Made by a program: the position numbers and the translations under genes. Positions 35,772 to 45,124 of a stretch of DNA of 64,000 nucleotides are shown in pieces. The first letter of the stretch is position 1. Each line of letters begins with the position of its first letter. Below the pieces are notes generated by a model. It was not told where the DNA came from. It saw only the letters and a program-made list of their open reading frames with translations, and made no database searches. This DNA comes from Pictodentalium vernedei (taxonomy: Eukaryota; Mollusca; Scaphopoda; Dentaliida; Dentaliidae): positions 543,514,971 through 543,578,970 of the forward strand of contig CM062297.1 in the NCBI GenBank assembly GCA_031216915.1, given 5' to 3'.

Positions 35772-36032
35772 CTTATCAACCTACTCACAATTGTTTACTT
35801 CAGGCTTGCACTACAGTGGAAGTCCCTAACTCGGATAAAATACTCTCTATTTTTGTCTTTCCCAAGGAAGTTGGGAAAGAAAAGTGGTGCAAAAGCACCA
35901 ATAAAAAATAAGCCAAAACTGGGTCGAGTGCAACCGGCGCAGACCCAGTACGGGACGCTCTCTCCCAAGTACAACTCCACGACTTCCGTTGCCAGTGCGC
36001 ATGTACCGTCTCTAAAGACTCATTCTTTTTAT
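35772..36032 (+). repeat. DIRS-B left inverted terminal repeat
   Basis: About 260 bp, the inverse of 41264-41551. It starts CTTATCAACC, then ACTCACAATTGTTTACTT, and ends GACTCATTCTTTTT. Confidence 0.9.
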
Positions 36033-36516
36033 AACCCGCTTCGTGTCGAGATGTTTTTGCTCGCTTATCAGTGTTCCTCCAGCTCGATGTTTGATGATTC
36101 CTGATTCATTGTACCACTGTGTATCCTTTGTATTCTCAGGAACACTGTTTTTTTATATTCTCTTTTCTATTATATATCCATAATGTATATTTCATTGTTC
36201 TCTCTCGAGTCGCGCGCGAATTTCGTCTGCCATGCGGTTCGGACTTATATTATTTCACAATTATTGTTAATGCTTTTTTTTGCAAAATTTTCTAATTGTG
36301 TTCGAGTTAGGTGTCAGCGGGGTACCACTCCTACAGTTTTTCTTCTTTCTTTTGAGAGTAGTCATCCTGTTGTGTGGTTCCCGGTCGACCGTCTGGGGTC
36401 TTTGTTTCTGTCACTTTTCTCTCTTCTCTCATTCTGGCCTCACGGCTAGTTTTGGGGGACCAACGCCTTTTGTGCAGCCTGGACCTTCTGCCCCGCAGAG
36501 GCCCGCAGTGACTCTC

Positions 36517-37907
36517 ATGAGTTCTCGCCATATTGATCCTCGGGGTGCATCGTACCCCTATACACGTCTGCCTTCAGATGTTTCGGCTGCCGCCCGTCGT
36601 CCCGCATCGGGTGTTTTGGAGGATCGTGACCCTTCGCTGGTTAAGAGGGTCAGAGGTGAAGCCACTTTGCCGGTTCACTCCCCTGTCGAACCGGTCGGTA
36701 CGGGCAGTGAGCTTAGGGAGGCCCTCTCCTTACTCACTCAGGTTCTTTCTAAGAGCCTTCCTGTTGCTTCCAGCGAGGCTATGAGTGGTTTCCAGGCGCC
36801 TCCTATGGCGCCGCCTCCCGGGATTAGAAACAGGCCGGTTTCTGATTCCTCTGGTGTCCCGACACCATGGGAGGCGTCGGCTGGTTTGCCCACGATGGGC
36901 TATGTGTCTTCCGACTCTGGGGAGGAGTCCGACATGCTTGAGGTCGAGGGCTAGCAGTCTTCGGACTTGGGGGCAGCTCTTGACTTTGTGTTTGGGTTTC
37001 TGCCTGATCTCAAACCTGCTAACCAGCCGACAGTGTCAGCCTGGCCGCGATCATCGGTTGCGCGCCAACAGCCTATGGAGCAACCTGCTTCTGGGCGCCT
37101 TTGACCATGCCAGTCGGTACAGGTGGTTGAAGCTTTTTCAGCATTGGATTCCAAGCTGAATTCCAAGGCTTTGAAGACTTCATTCTTCACCAGTGTTGAC
37201 ACCTTTTTGCCTCCTGTGCGTTATCGTTCCTACGATTCCGCCAATCCGTCGGTCTGCCAGACTTTGACGGTTCTGGATCAGGATTCCACTTCCCTCGGGC
37301 TTTCCAAGCCCAAGTCTGCCGTCATTCCAATGACGACTCTGGAGTCCACGTTGGGCTTATCTAGAGAGATGCTTGGCATGCTTTTTCTCTCCTAGATCAC
37401 GTCGTCTCAGCTTTGGCTGCTTATCTGCCTCCAGATAAGTTTGACGAGGTACAGGCTCCTTTGCGTGTGCTGTCCAAGGCGCTTATGCACCTTACTCACA
37501 CGCATGCCTGTAACACGGCTAATTTGGAATTAGTTCGAAGGGACGCTGTGCTGGACACAGGACGATCCCTTCCCGGGGAGCAGCGTGCTGCTCTTCGATC
37601 TGCTTCTTTGGCAGGTCCGCAACTTTTCCATGGTTCCATGTCGAGGGTCCGGGATGACGTCCTATGTCATTCCTAAGATCAGCTGCTGTTTCGTCAGCTT
37701 GATCAGCCTTCTAGGGGAGGCAAGGGCCGTTCCAAGCCTAACAAGTACCCTTCTGCTTGCTCTGTGAAGCAAAAGGCTGGTCCTTCTGCCGCCGCCTCTA
37801 CTTCTTTCTCACGGGGTAAAGGTAGGGGTCGGCAGAATCGAGGGAAGTCTCAGGATTCTTCATTTAGCAGAGGAGGTGGTTTCTCCTCTCGTCGGGGCTC
37901 GAAATGA
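36517..37907 (+). pseudogene. DIRS-B gag-like protein, broken by stops and a shift
   Basis: A likely start at 36517 gives MSSRHIDPRGASYPYTRLPS. The same frame carries LSLLTQVLSKSLPVASSEAM and SSDSGEESDMLEVEG, stops at 36952 (TAG) and 37102 (TGA), and continues FSALDSKLNSKALKTSFFTS. A shift near 37390 precedes ALAAYLPPDKFDEVQAPLRV and TANLELVRRDAVL, the same core motif as DIRS-A gag. A TAA at 37674 is followed by a basic tail with SRGKGRGRQNRGK, ending at the stop at 37905. No Cys/His cluster like that of A3 was seen. The real N-terminus could be further up. Confidence 0.8.
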
Positions 37908-39895
37908 AGGTCCTCACCTCGACTTGTCCCAGGTTGGAGGAAGGATAGCAGAGTTCGCAGACCATTGGGCCACCATCACATCCGATCCGTGGGTGTTAGA
38001 TGTTGTTCTGCCCGGACTGCGAATATCCTTCCGACGGCACCCCACTCTGTCAAGGGTGCCTCTTCCAACCACAGTTCCTTCAGACGTTTTACGTCGGGAA
38101 CATTTGTCCACGGAGATTGCCAATCTCCTGGCAAAGGGGGCGATCGAGGTCGTCAAGAATGTTCAGTCAGTGGGTTTCTATTCCCGCCTGTTCTTGGTGC
38201 CGAAGAAGGATGGCCGACTCCGACCGGTTATCGATCTGAGTATCCTGAACCAGTCTATCATTGCTCCCAAGTTCAGCATGGAGACTTTCAGGTCGGTCCG
38301 CCAATCAATTCACCAGGGAGATTTCGCAGCCAGCATCGACCTGCGAGTCGCTTACTTCCACGTTCCGATGCATCGGGTGTCAGGGAAGTATCTCAGGTTT
38401 GCTTTTCTGGGGCGAGTTTACCAGTTCAAGGCCATGCCTTTTCGGCCTCAACCTGGCTCCTTGGGCATTCACCAGACTGATGACGCATGTGATAGCGTTC
38501 CATCGCACACAGTCCAGGGTGACTACTTCGGCATATCTGGACGATATCCTCCAGAGGCATTTCAATGCTGCCTTACTGGAGTCGGATGTCGCCACTCTGT
38601 TGAGCTTGCTCACGTCGCTAGGATTCAGAGTCAACGAGGAGAAGTCGGACCTGGTCCCTTCTCAGTCATTTTGTCATCTGGGGATGTCTTTCCAAACCAA
38701 ATTCAATTTGGTAGCGGTTCCCCAGGCCAAGGCTGTGATTCTCTCAGCTTTTGCTCTGACTCTGTCCCAGTCCATGTCTGCGACCTCTCGGAGTTTTCTC
38801 CGACTGATCGGTCTCTGCGGTTCGGTGACAGATCTCATTCCTCTAGGTCGGCTGCATGTCATACCTCTCCAACACTTTCTGCTCAGTCGTTGGAGGCCGA
38901 ATGTAGATTCTCTGGATCAGGTGCTTCCGTTTCCGGACTCTCTGTATCCTCACCTTCTTCCATGGACAGATGATCAGTGGATTACGCAGGGTGTTCCACT
39001 GGACTTACCCACGTCCGATCGCATTCTGACGGCAGATGCCAGCGATCTCGGATGGGGTGCGACGTTGGATCCTCTCGGTCTTTCCCTACACGGGATGTGG
39101 GACTAGGATCAAGCAGCTCTACACATCAACCAGAAGGAGCTTCTTGCTCTTCTGAGTTTCAGGCAGTGGAGCCCTCACCTGTCAAATCGCCAGGTCCTTC
39201 TACTATCCGACAATTCAACAGTGGGTGCTTACATTCGGAACCAGGGCGGCACGCACTCGGTTCCGATGTACGAGTTAGCTCGGGATCTTCTACTGCTCGC
39301 TCAGGATGTTCACGCCGGAGTGGTTGTTCGTCACATTCCCGGTTGTCTGAACGTCCTAGCCGACTCCCTGTCCCGACAGGGCATGGTTATTTCCACCGAG
39401 TGGATGCTTCACAGGGCAGTGTTCCAGTCGCTTTGCGATCTCTGGGGACGTCCCCACATCGACCTCTTTGCGACTCGTTGGAACCATCAGGTGGACACTT
39501 TTGTGTCCCTGTTTCCAGATCCTCTGGCTTTTGCCGTGGACGCTCTGTCACTCGATTGGAACGGTCTAGTCGGCTGTGCCTTCCCGCCGGTTCCGATTCT
39601 TCCTCAGGTTCTCGCCAAAATTAGAACCTGCAGTTGTCGAATCATTCTGATCGCTCCCCTGTCGCCTCAGCGGGTGTGGATCAATCAGCTCCGCTCGCTG
39701 ATGGCGGCGGTTCCGGCACGTCTCCTGCTACGTCGTGACCTTCTTTGTCAAGGTCGCCCGAGGAGGTTTCACGTCAACCCGACTTCGTTGTGCCTTCACG
39801 CATATCTTTTGTCAGGTCCTGTCTCCTCCGTAGAGGTTTTTCGAGACGAGCAGTGGAGTGCATTTCTTCTTCAAGCAGGCACTCCACTGGTTTAG
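37876..39895 (+). pseudogene. DIRS-B reverse transcriptase / RNase H / methyltransferase-like
   Basis: Overlaps the gag tail. N-terminal motifs are ITSDPWV, GLRISFRRHPTLS, GFYSRLFLVPKKDGRLRPVI and DLSILNQSII. After a shift near 38440 the frame reads FGLNLAPWAFTRLMTHVI, YLDD in SAYLDDILQRH and NEEKSDLVPSQSFCHLGMSF. RNase H residues appear as TADASDLGWGATL, QKELLALLSF, LSDNSTVGAYIRNQGG and NVLADSLSRQG; a TAG at 39104 interrupts the middle. The end (HIDLFATRWNHQV, AVDALSLDWNGLVGCAFPP, LSPQRVWINQLRSL) is the DIRS methyltransferase-like part, whose enzymatic role is unproven. Two disruptions in about 670 codons indicate a fairly young loss of function. Confidence 0.9.
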
Positions 39896-40878
39896 CTTAT
39901 GCAGCTAAATGGAAGGTCTTCTGTCGATGGTGTGCTGATCACTCTGTTGATTATGCCAATCCTTCGATTTCACAGATTGCGGAGTTTCTGGTATATCTGT
40001 TTGATTCTCGGGGTCTCCAGCCTGTTACCATCAAGGGTTACAGGTCTATGCTTTCAGAGACTTTTTCTTATGTGGGGAAGCGTCGTATCGGCACTAATCC
40101 TTACCTCTCCAAGCTTGTTCGGCACTTTTCTTTGAAAAGGCCTCGGACTTTGCTGCTTACTCCACGATGGAATCTTTCGTGGGTGCTGCTTTGCTTGGGG
40201 GGGGGGGGGGGGGGGGGGGGGGGGCCGTTCAAACCTTTATCCCAGGTGGATATGCATTTTCTCACATATAAGACAGCTTTTCTGATGGCATTTGCTTTGG
40301 CCAGACGGGTTAGTGAGCTTCACGCCCTCTCGGTTGACCCGGCCTTTTTTAGGAGCTCTCCCAACAATGTTACTTTTACCACTGATTGCTCCTTTTTGGC
40401 CAAGAATCAGTTACCAGATACTACTCCTCCTCCTATCTGCATCAGGGCGCTTCCTTCTGTTGAGGGTAATCGCCCTTTGCTCTGTCCGGTCCGTGCTATT
40501 CGCATTTATCTTGATCGGACATGCTTCATGCGGAAAGGCAGGAAACGTTTTTTTCTGTCTCTCATTCCGGGTCGACAGAAGATCTCTTCTCAATCCATTT
40601 CTCGATGGATTTGTCTTGCTATTCGTACGGCTTATGGTCGTTTAGAAGCTGGCGATTGTATTACCAATCGTATTTCTGCCCACGAGGTGCGGGCACTGTC
40701 CACCTCTTGGGCTTATTCTAACTCTGTCAAGTTGTCGGATGTTGTGCAGGCAGCCTACTGGAGAAATGCTTCTACTTTCTCCACCTTTTATTTGCGCCAG
40801 TTGCAGGAGCAGTCGGAGGACCTTTTTGCCCTGGGTCCTCTTTCTTCTGCTCAGGCTGTTGTCTGCCATAGCCATTAG
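39745..40878 (+). CDS. DIRS-B tyrosine recombinase ORF with poly-Gly insert (377 aa)
   Basis: The frame is open for 377 codons and overlaps RT by 151 bp. N-terminal part: RAVECISSSSRHSTGLAYAA, KWKVFCRWCADHS, GYRSMLSETFSYVG. Catalytic part: ARRVSELHALS, LAKNQ, RKGRKRFFLSLIPG, SAHEVRALSTSWAYSNS, AAYWRNASTFSTFYLRQ with the nucleophilic Tyr at 40789-40791. Between the two domains (40197-40224) a 28-G run adds about nine glycines where DIRS-A has LKEKPFEPL. The run keeps the frame but is probably a repeat expansion or an assembly error. All recognised catalytic residues are present, so only the glycine tract casts doubt on function. Confidence 0.9.
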   Translation: MSRSPEEVSRQPDFVVPSRISFVRSCLLRRGFSRRAVECISSSSRHSTGLAYAAKWKVFCRWCADHSVDYANPSISQIAEFLVYLFDSRGLQPVTIKGYRSMLSETFSYVGKRRIGTNPYLSKLVRHFSLKRPRTLLLTPRWNLSWVLLCLGGGGGGGGGPFKPLSQVDMHFLTYKTAFLMAFALARRVSELHALSVDPAFFRSSPNNVTFTTDCSFLAKNQLPDTTPPPICIRALPSVEGNRPLLCPVRAIRIYLDRTCFMRKGRKRFFLSLIPGRQKISSQSISRWICLAIRTAYGRLEAGDCITNRISAHEVRALSTSWAYSNSVKLSDVVQAAYWRNASTFSTFYLRQLQEQSEDLFALGPLSSAQAVVCHSH

Positions 40879-41087
40879 GCTTCTTGAAGGTCAGTTTCAG
40901 CCTTGTGCTGTTACTGCCCTTTTTCTGTCTGTGTGTCACACAGGCTCATATGTCTCTTTTCATTGTCCTTTACCAATGATTGCGACATTATGGTTGATAA
41001 GCCTCGGGACCTCTTCCTTCTGCTTCACGGTTCCAGTGCACTGGGGTTATGTGTGGGTTGGTTATGCGATTCCCTCCAGCCTTTTGT

Positions 41088-41200
41088 CTATTCAGCCTGA
41101 AGTAAACAATTGTGAGTTGGTTGATAAGAAATCTAAATTTTATAGTAAATTTCCTTTCTTATTATACCTACCACAATTGTTTACATGGAGGCCCTCCCGT
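41088..41200 (+). repeat. DIRS-B internal complementary region
   Basis: AAGTAAACAATTGTGAGTTG (about 41100) plus GTTGATAAGA complements the left end. AATCTAAATTTTATAGTAAA, then TTCCTTTCTTATTATACC complements the right end. The circle junction implied by the fused ends is AGATTTCTTATC. Confidence 0.9.
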
Positions 41201-41263
41201 CTTCTTTACGGGTAAAGAATCTTTCCTCCCCGCTGATCACATAACTCTAACGTTGACGGATTC

Positions 41264-41551
41264 AAAAAGAATGAGTCTTTAGAGACGGTACATGCGCACT
41301 GGCGACGGAAGTTGTGGAGTTGTACTTGGGAGAGAGCGTCCCGTACTGGGTCTGCGCCGGTTACACTCGACCCTGTTTTGGCTTATTTTTTATTGGTGCT
41401 TTTGCACCACTTTTCTTTCCCAACTTGCTTGGGAAAGACAAAAATAGAGAGTATTTTATCCGAGTTAGGGACTTCCACTGTAGTGCAAGCCCGAAGTAAA
41501 CAATTGTGGTAGGTATAATAAGAAAGGAAATTTACTATAAAATTTAGATTT
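41264..41551 (+). repeat. DIRS-B right inverted terminal repeat
   Basis: Inverse of 35772-36032, with about 29 extra bases at its outer end (AAGAAAGGAAATTTACTATA). Unequal repeat ends of this type are usual in DIRS and are mirrored in the internal complementary region. Confidence 0.9.
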
Positions 41552-42715
41552 CCAAACCGAGAGGCTGATTTGAACCAAATTTGACATGAGGTTTTATTGG
41601 GGCATAAGTAGTTAACTTATGCCAAAAAAAAATTTCCTGTCACCCCATGGGAACCGCAGGAGTTAAAAATAGAAAAAAAAACTAAAACGCCCATATCTCC
41701 AAAACTACACGGCACGGGGAGTTCTTATTTGGTGTGACGCTTCCTTAGGAACAACAGAATGGAATGGTAAAAAAAAATTGCTATCTTTTTTATCATGGGG
41801 CACTTTTTGGGGACTTTGAAAAAGTGCTGAGTCAACATTTTTTAACACTGTGGGTAATGGGAAATACATTTAACACTACTTTTCTCCCAAACCACTGCTC
41901 CAAAAGCTTTCAAATTTTTCATATAACATTTTTGGAAGATTGTTTCACATGTTTATTGAAATCAATTCCCTGGGTCCATATTTGGGCTCTCTATGGGAAC
42001 CCAAATGTTTAAATTAGTGCAGTATGCCCTGGGTCCATATTTCGGCTCTCTATGGGAACCCAAATGTTTAAATTAGTGCAGTATGAGGAATATTCTTTAA
42101 AAATCTTCTTCTTCAGATCTACCAATAAGAATCTTTTGATATTTGGTATGCAGCAACCTTATGGGGTTGAGAGTCAAGTTTGTTGAAGCCAAGTCCCTGT
42201 GGGAGCCCGAATTATAACTTAGTTCAATATGAGGAATTTTTCTTTAAAAATCTTCAGATTCAGCAGTCGGAATGTTTTGATATTTGGCATCCAGCATCCT
42301 TAGGGGGGTGGGGAGATTCAGGTTTGTTCAAGCCAAGTCCCTGGGTTGATATTTGAATTATAACTTAGTTCAATATGAGGAATATTCTTCAAAAATCTTC
42401 CTCACATCCACCAGTCAGAATCTTTTAATATTTGGTATACAATCCCACTGGAGGTGAGATTCAAGTTTGTTCAAGCTAAGTCCCTGGGTTCATATTTGGG
42501 CTTCCTGTGTGAGCCCGAATTATTACTTAGTTCAATATGAGGAATATTCTTTAAAAATCTTCTTTCTTTTTTTTAGATCCACTGGTCAGAATCTTTGGAT
42601 ATTTGGTATGAGCTTTTCTTAGGAGGGGCAGATGCAACTTGTTGAAATTAATTCCCTGGGTTGATATTTATGCTACCATGCCAGGTGAGCGCCCTCAGGC
42701 TCCCTGAGCCTCTTG

Positions 42716-43141
42716 TGTTTTGTTTTTGTAGAATAAATGCTAAATTTATCTCTAAAATATAGGAAAGTGACACAATCCCTGTTAATTGAATACTCCTTTT
42801 AATTGAATAATTTTCATTGGCAAAGTGGCTATTCAATTTACAGGATTCCACTGTATCTGTAAATAGGGCTGGCTGTTTGGGGATTACTTTAGATAAAGGT
42901 TTAAGTCTTATGATACAGCATCCAAATAAATATTTCTTTGTACAAGGAAGAGTGGTAACCTTGGAATATTGTAAATCAGCTTAGAATATGTATTGAATGA
43001 ATCTGTAAAACTTCTTTGTCGTCCACCTAACTTTATTGCAACAACTGGACACCTTATCTTTATTCAAAATGCAATCTGTAATGAGGATAGGAAATTAAAA
43101 GACATGTACTGTATACTTGAACAGTATATTTTTTGTTACAG
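42716..43141. other. Intron 5' of exon 3, nothing recognised
   Basis: About 425 bp of apparently unique AT-rich sequence with no element ends. It leads to the acceptor of the 43142 exon. Confidence 0.5.
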
Positions 43142-43213
43142 GATGTTTCTCCGGGCTTTGTTCTATGTCCATCTGATAATTTATGTAACACCGGAAAATT
43201 ATTTGATGCTCAG
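43142..43213 (+). CDS. GSPT1: eRF3 internal exon, domain 2/3 junction
   Basis: 24 codons, phase 0 at both ends, acceptor TTTTTGTTACAG, donor GTTAGT. It encodes DVSPGFVLCPSDNLCN through LFDAQ. PGFVLC and FDAQ are landmarks of eRF3 at the entry to domain 3. It continues directly from GVEEE of the previous exon, although the intron between them is 33.3 kb of nested mobile elements. No coding damage is visible. Confidence 0.94.
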
Positions 43214-43384
43214 GTTAGTATTTTGTATTGGTACCTATCTAGGCCTAAAAATTTTAAAATCTGTTTCTCAGGCCCTCCCGCATGGTTCTTTTGGCTGTTC
43301 TTTTTATAACCAATGCAAATTTTAAAAAATAAAGTTAAATGTTTTTTGTCTGATATTTTACTCAAGTTAATAAAATTGATAAAT

Positions 43385-43590
43385 TTGTCCTTTGAGTGCA
43401 ACAATGCTTTGCAATTTTAGCATTGCAAAGCCTTCTTGCACTCAAGGATGAAATACACCACCATCCTTGCTATTCTGTAGATTATGAGGCCTAAAATATA
43501 AAACAAACCAAGAACATGAACTTTTGATGGCAAAGAAATAATTACAAAAATAAAAAATAAAATTAAAAACCGTCCACCCACATGAAATTG
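43385..43590 (-). repeat. Interspersed repeat with a 16-mer hairpin (minus copy)
   Basis: Inverted copy of the repeat at 9196-9400. It has TTGAGTGCAACAATGCTTTG, TTGCACTCAAGG, TAGATTATGAGGCC and AAACAAACCAAGAACATG. The ~55-bp end forms nested palindromes (TGAGTGCAA with TTGCACTCA; GCTTTGCAA with TTGCAAAGC), unlike the plus copy in the outer arms. Confidence 0.72.
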
Positions 43591-44258
43591 TACAAAAATT
43601 GGCTGGAGAAACAAAAGATCTACTTTGTTGGGCCTTGCAGATCTATTTGATCTTCTGTTTTCGTTATTTGTCTGTGGCTTTGCATTCATTGCAGGAAACA
43701 ATTCACCATTTTAAAAACTTAGCTTTTGTGTATCAGAATTTGATATCTGTAAAGTAATTTTAAAGAATATATATTATTATTATTATTTTTAAAATTATTA
43801 TTTTGAAAAAGGCTGGTATATCAGCCTTTTCACAAGCACTGGTTATTTTACATTGGCTGTTGGGGCCTTGATCTTCCGATGTTCTTATTCCCCAAAACTA
43901 AAAAGAATAATCTGTTGTTAATCACATCATCATACTATGAATTGATAGTTCTTCAGATCAAGCACTGAGGTCCATCGAAATGGGCTTCTAATTTGAACTT
44001 GTAAAAGATATGTTGAAAATGAAAAATAAACCACCTTGTAAATTATAGGGTTACATTTTCTCATATTTGACCTTATGCATTTTTGGAATTATGAGTTGCA
44101 GATTTGTTCAAACCAGGTGCCTCCTGCCTATTTGATAGTTTGTGCATGCACCAGAGTATTGGGGGAATTTTTAGATTGAAATATGGCAAAACCATATTTT
44201 TCCAAAAATATCTCGGGTTTGTCATTGGCAAGGTGATAGCTAAAAAGTTGCAATTTTT
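43591..44258. other. Intron, one perfect 10-bp hairpin, otherwise unassigned
   Basis: No gene was seen. At about 43806-43831 AAAAGGCTG pairs with CAGCCTTTT around GTATAT. It has no evident function in a eukaryotic intron. Confidence 0.5.
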
Positions 44259-45124
44259 AGTCGAGTTGTGACGAAGTCAAACTCGACTTATAGTTTGATG
44301 AATGGCTGGCGGGTGGTTGGGTGGGTGGGCTTGTGTGTGTCCGGGTGGTTGGGCGGGCAGGCGTAAACAAGTGGTTTCCGGATGATAACTTGATAATGGT
44401 TTGACCCATGTTCATGAATCTTCATGCGTAGGTTGGCATCAGTGAGAGGAAGAACCCTATTTATTTTGGACTTGCTAGGTGAAGTTGAGTTGTTGTGTTA
44501 ACAACTGAGACCTATCGTTTGGCGGTCGTTTGTGTGCATCCGGGCGGGTGTCCTCACACTGTTAGCACAATAACTTGAACTAACATTCTCCGATTTGACT
44601 AATATTTTGCATACAGGTCTTTTGCAATTATATCTCAAGCAAGTTAAAATTGGCCCAGCCTGATTTTTTGTTACATAGTTATGAGCCTTAATTAGTCAAT
44701 TTTTATGAATTTTGAGATCCTTTGATTTGACTAATATTTGTCTTATAGGTCTTTTCAATAATATCTCTTATAAGTTCGAAAACTGGCCCGACCTGATTTT
44801 TTGTTACATAGTTGTTGGCCTTAATTAGTAAATTTTTACAAATTTTGAGCTCGTTAGCGCAATAACTTGAACAAATATTCTCCAATTTGACTAATATTTG
44901 TCATACAGGTGTTTTGCAATAATATTTCAAGCAAATTTAGAAAACTGGCTCGGCTCGATTTTTCGTTACAGAGTTATGTAGCTTAATTAGTAAATATTTA
45001 CGAATTTTGAGCTCGTTAGTGTACCATCTTGAACAAACGTTCTCTGATTTGACTAATATTTGCCGTAGAGGTCTTTTGCAGTAATATCTCAAGCGGGTTC
45101 GAAAACTGGTCCTGTCCAATTTTT

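Larger units (their letters stand above)
35772..41551 (+). mobile_element. DIRS-B, near-full-length YR retrotransposon
   Basis: A second DIRS lineage, clearly distinct from DIRS-A in sequence but with the same gene order. It has inverted repeats at both ends, gag, RT/RNase H/methyltransferase-like, YR, and an internal complementary region. It sits in HLE-1e: left junction CTATTTTCTTATC, right junction AGATTTCCAAAC. The uninterrupted HLE-1 copies at about 16078 and 31279 read CTATTTTCCAAAC, so there is no target duplication beyond a TTT. It is coding-dead in gag and RT, while the YR frame is open. Confidence 0.92.
35378..42715 (+). mobile_element. HLE-1 copy e, split by DIRS-B
   Basis: 5' end AGCTCACCTGAGCAAAGCTC, then GTCGTCCGTCCATCGTCCG. 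The non-array 5' text (CTCATGAACCAGCAGTAGCA, also in copies b and c) runs to 35771. The array text continues after DIRS-B from 41552 (CCAAACCGAGAGG) to the right end CAGGTGAGC, AGGCTCCCTGAGCCT, CTTG at 42712-42715. Copies b and c supply the uninterrupted sequence. Confidence 0.85.

Noticed and set aside
43805-43831. Intrinsic bacterial-type terminator
   Set aside because: A perfect short hairpin with a U-like tail, but inside a eukaryotic intron with no gene ending there.
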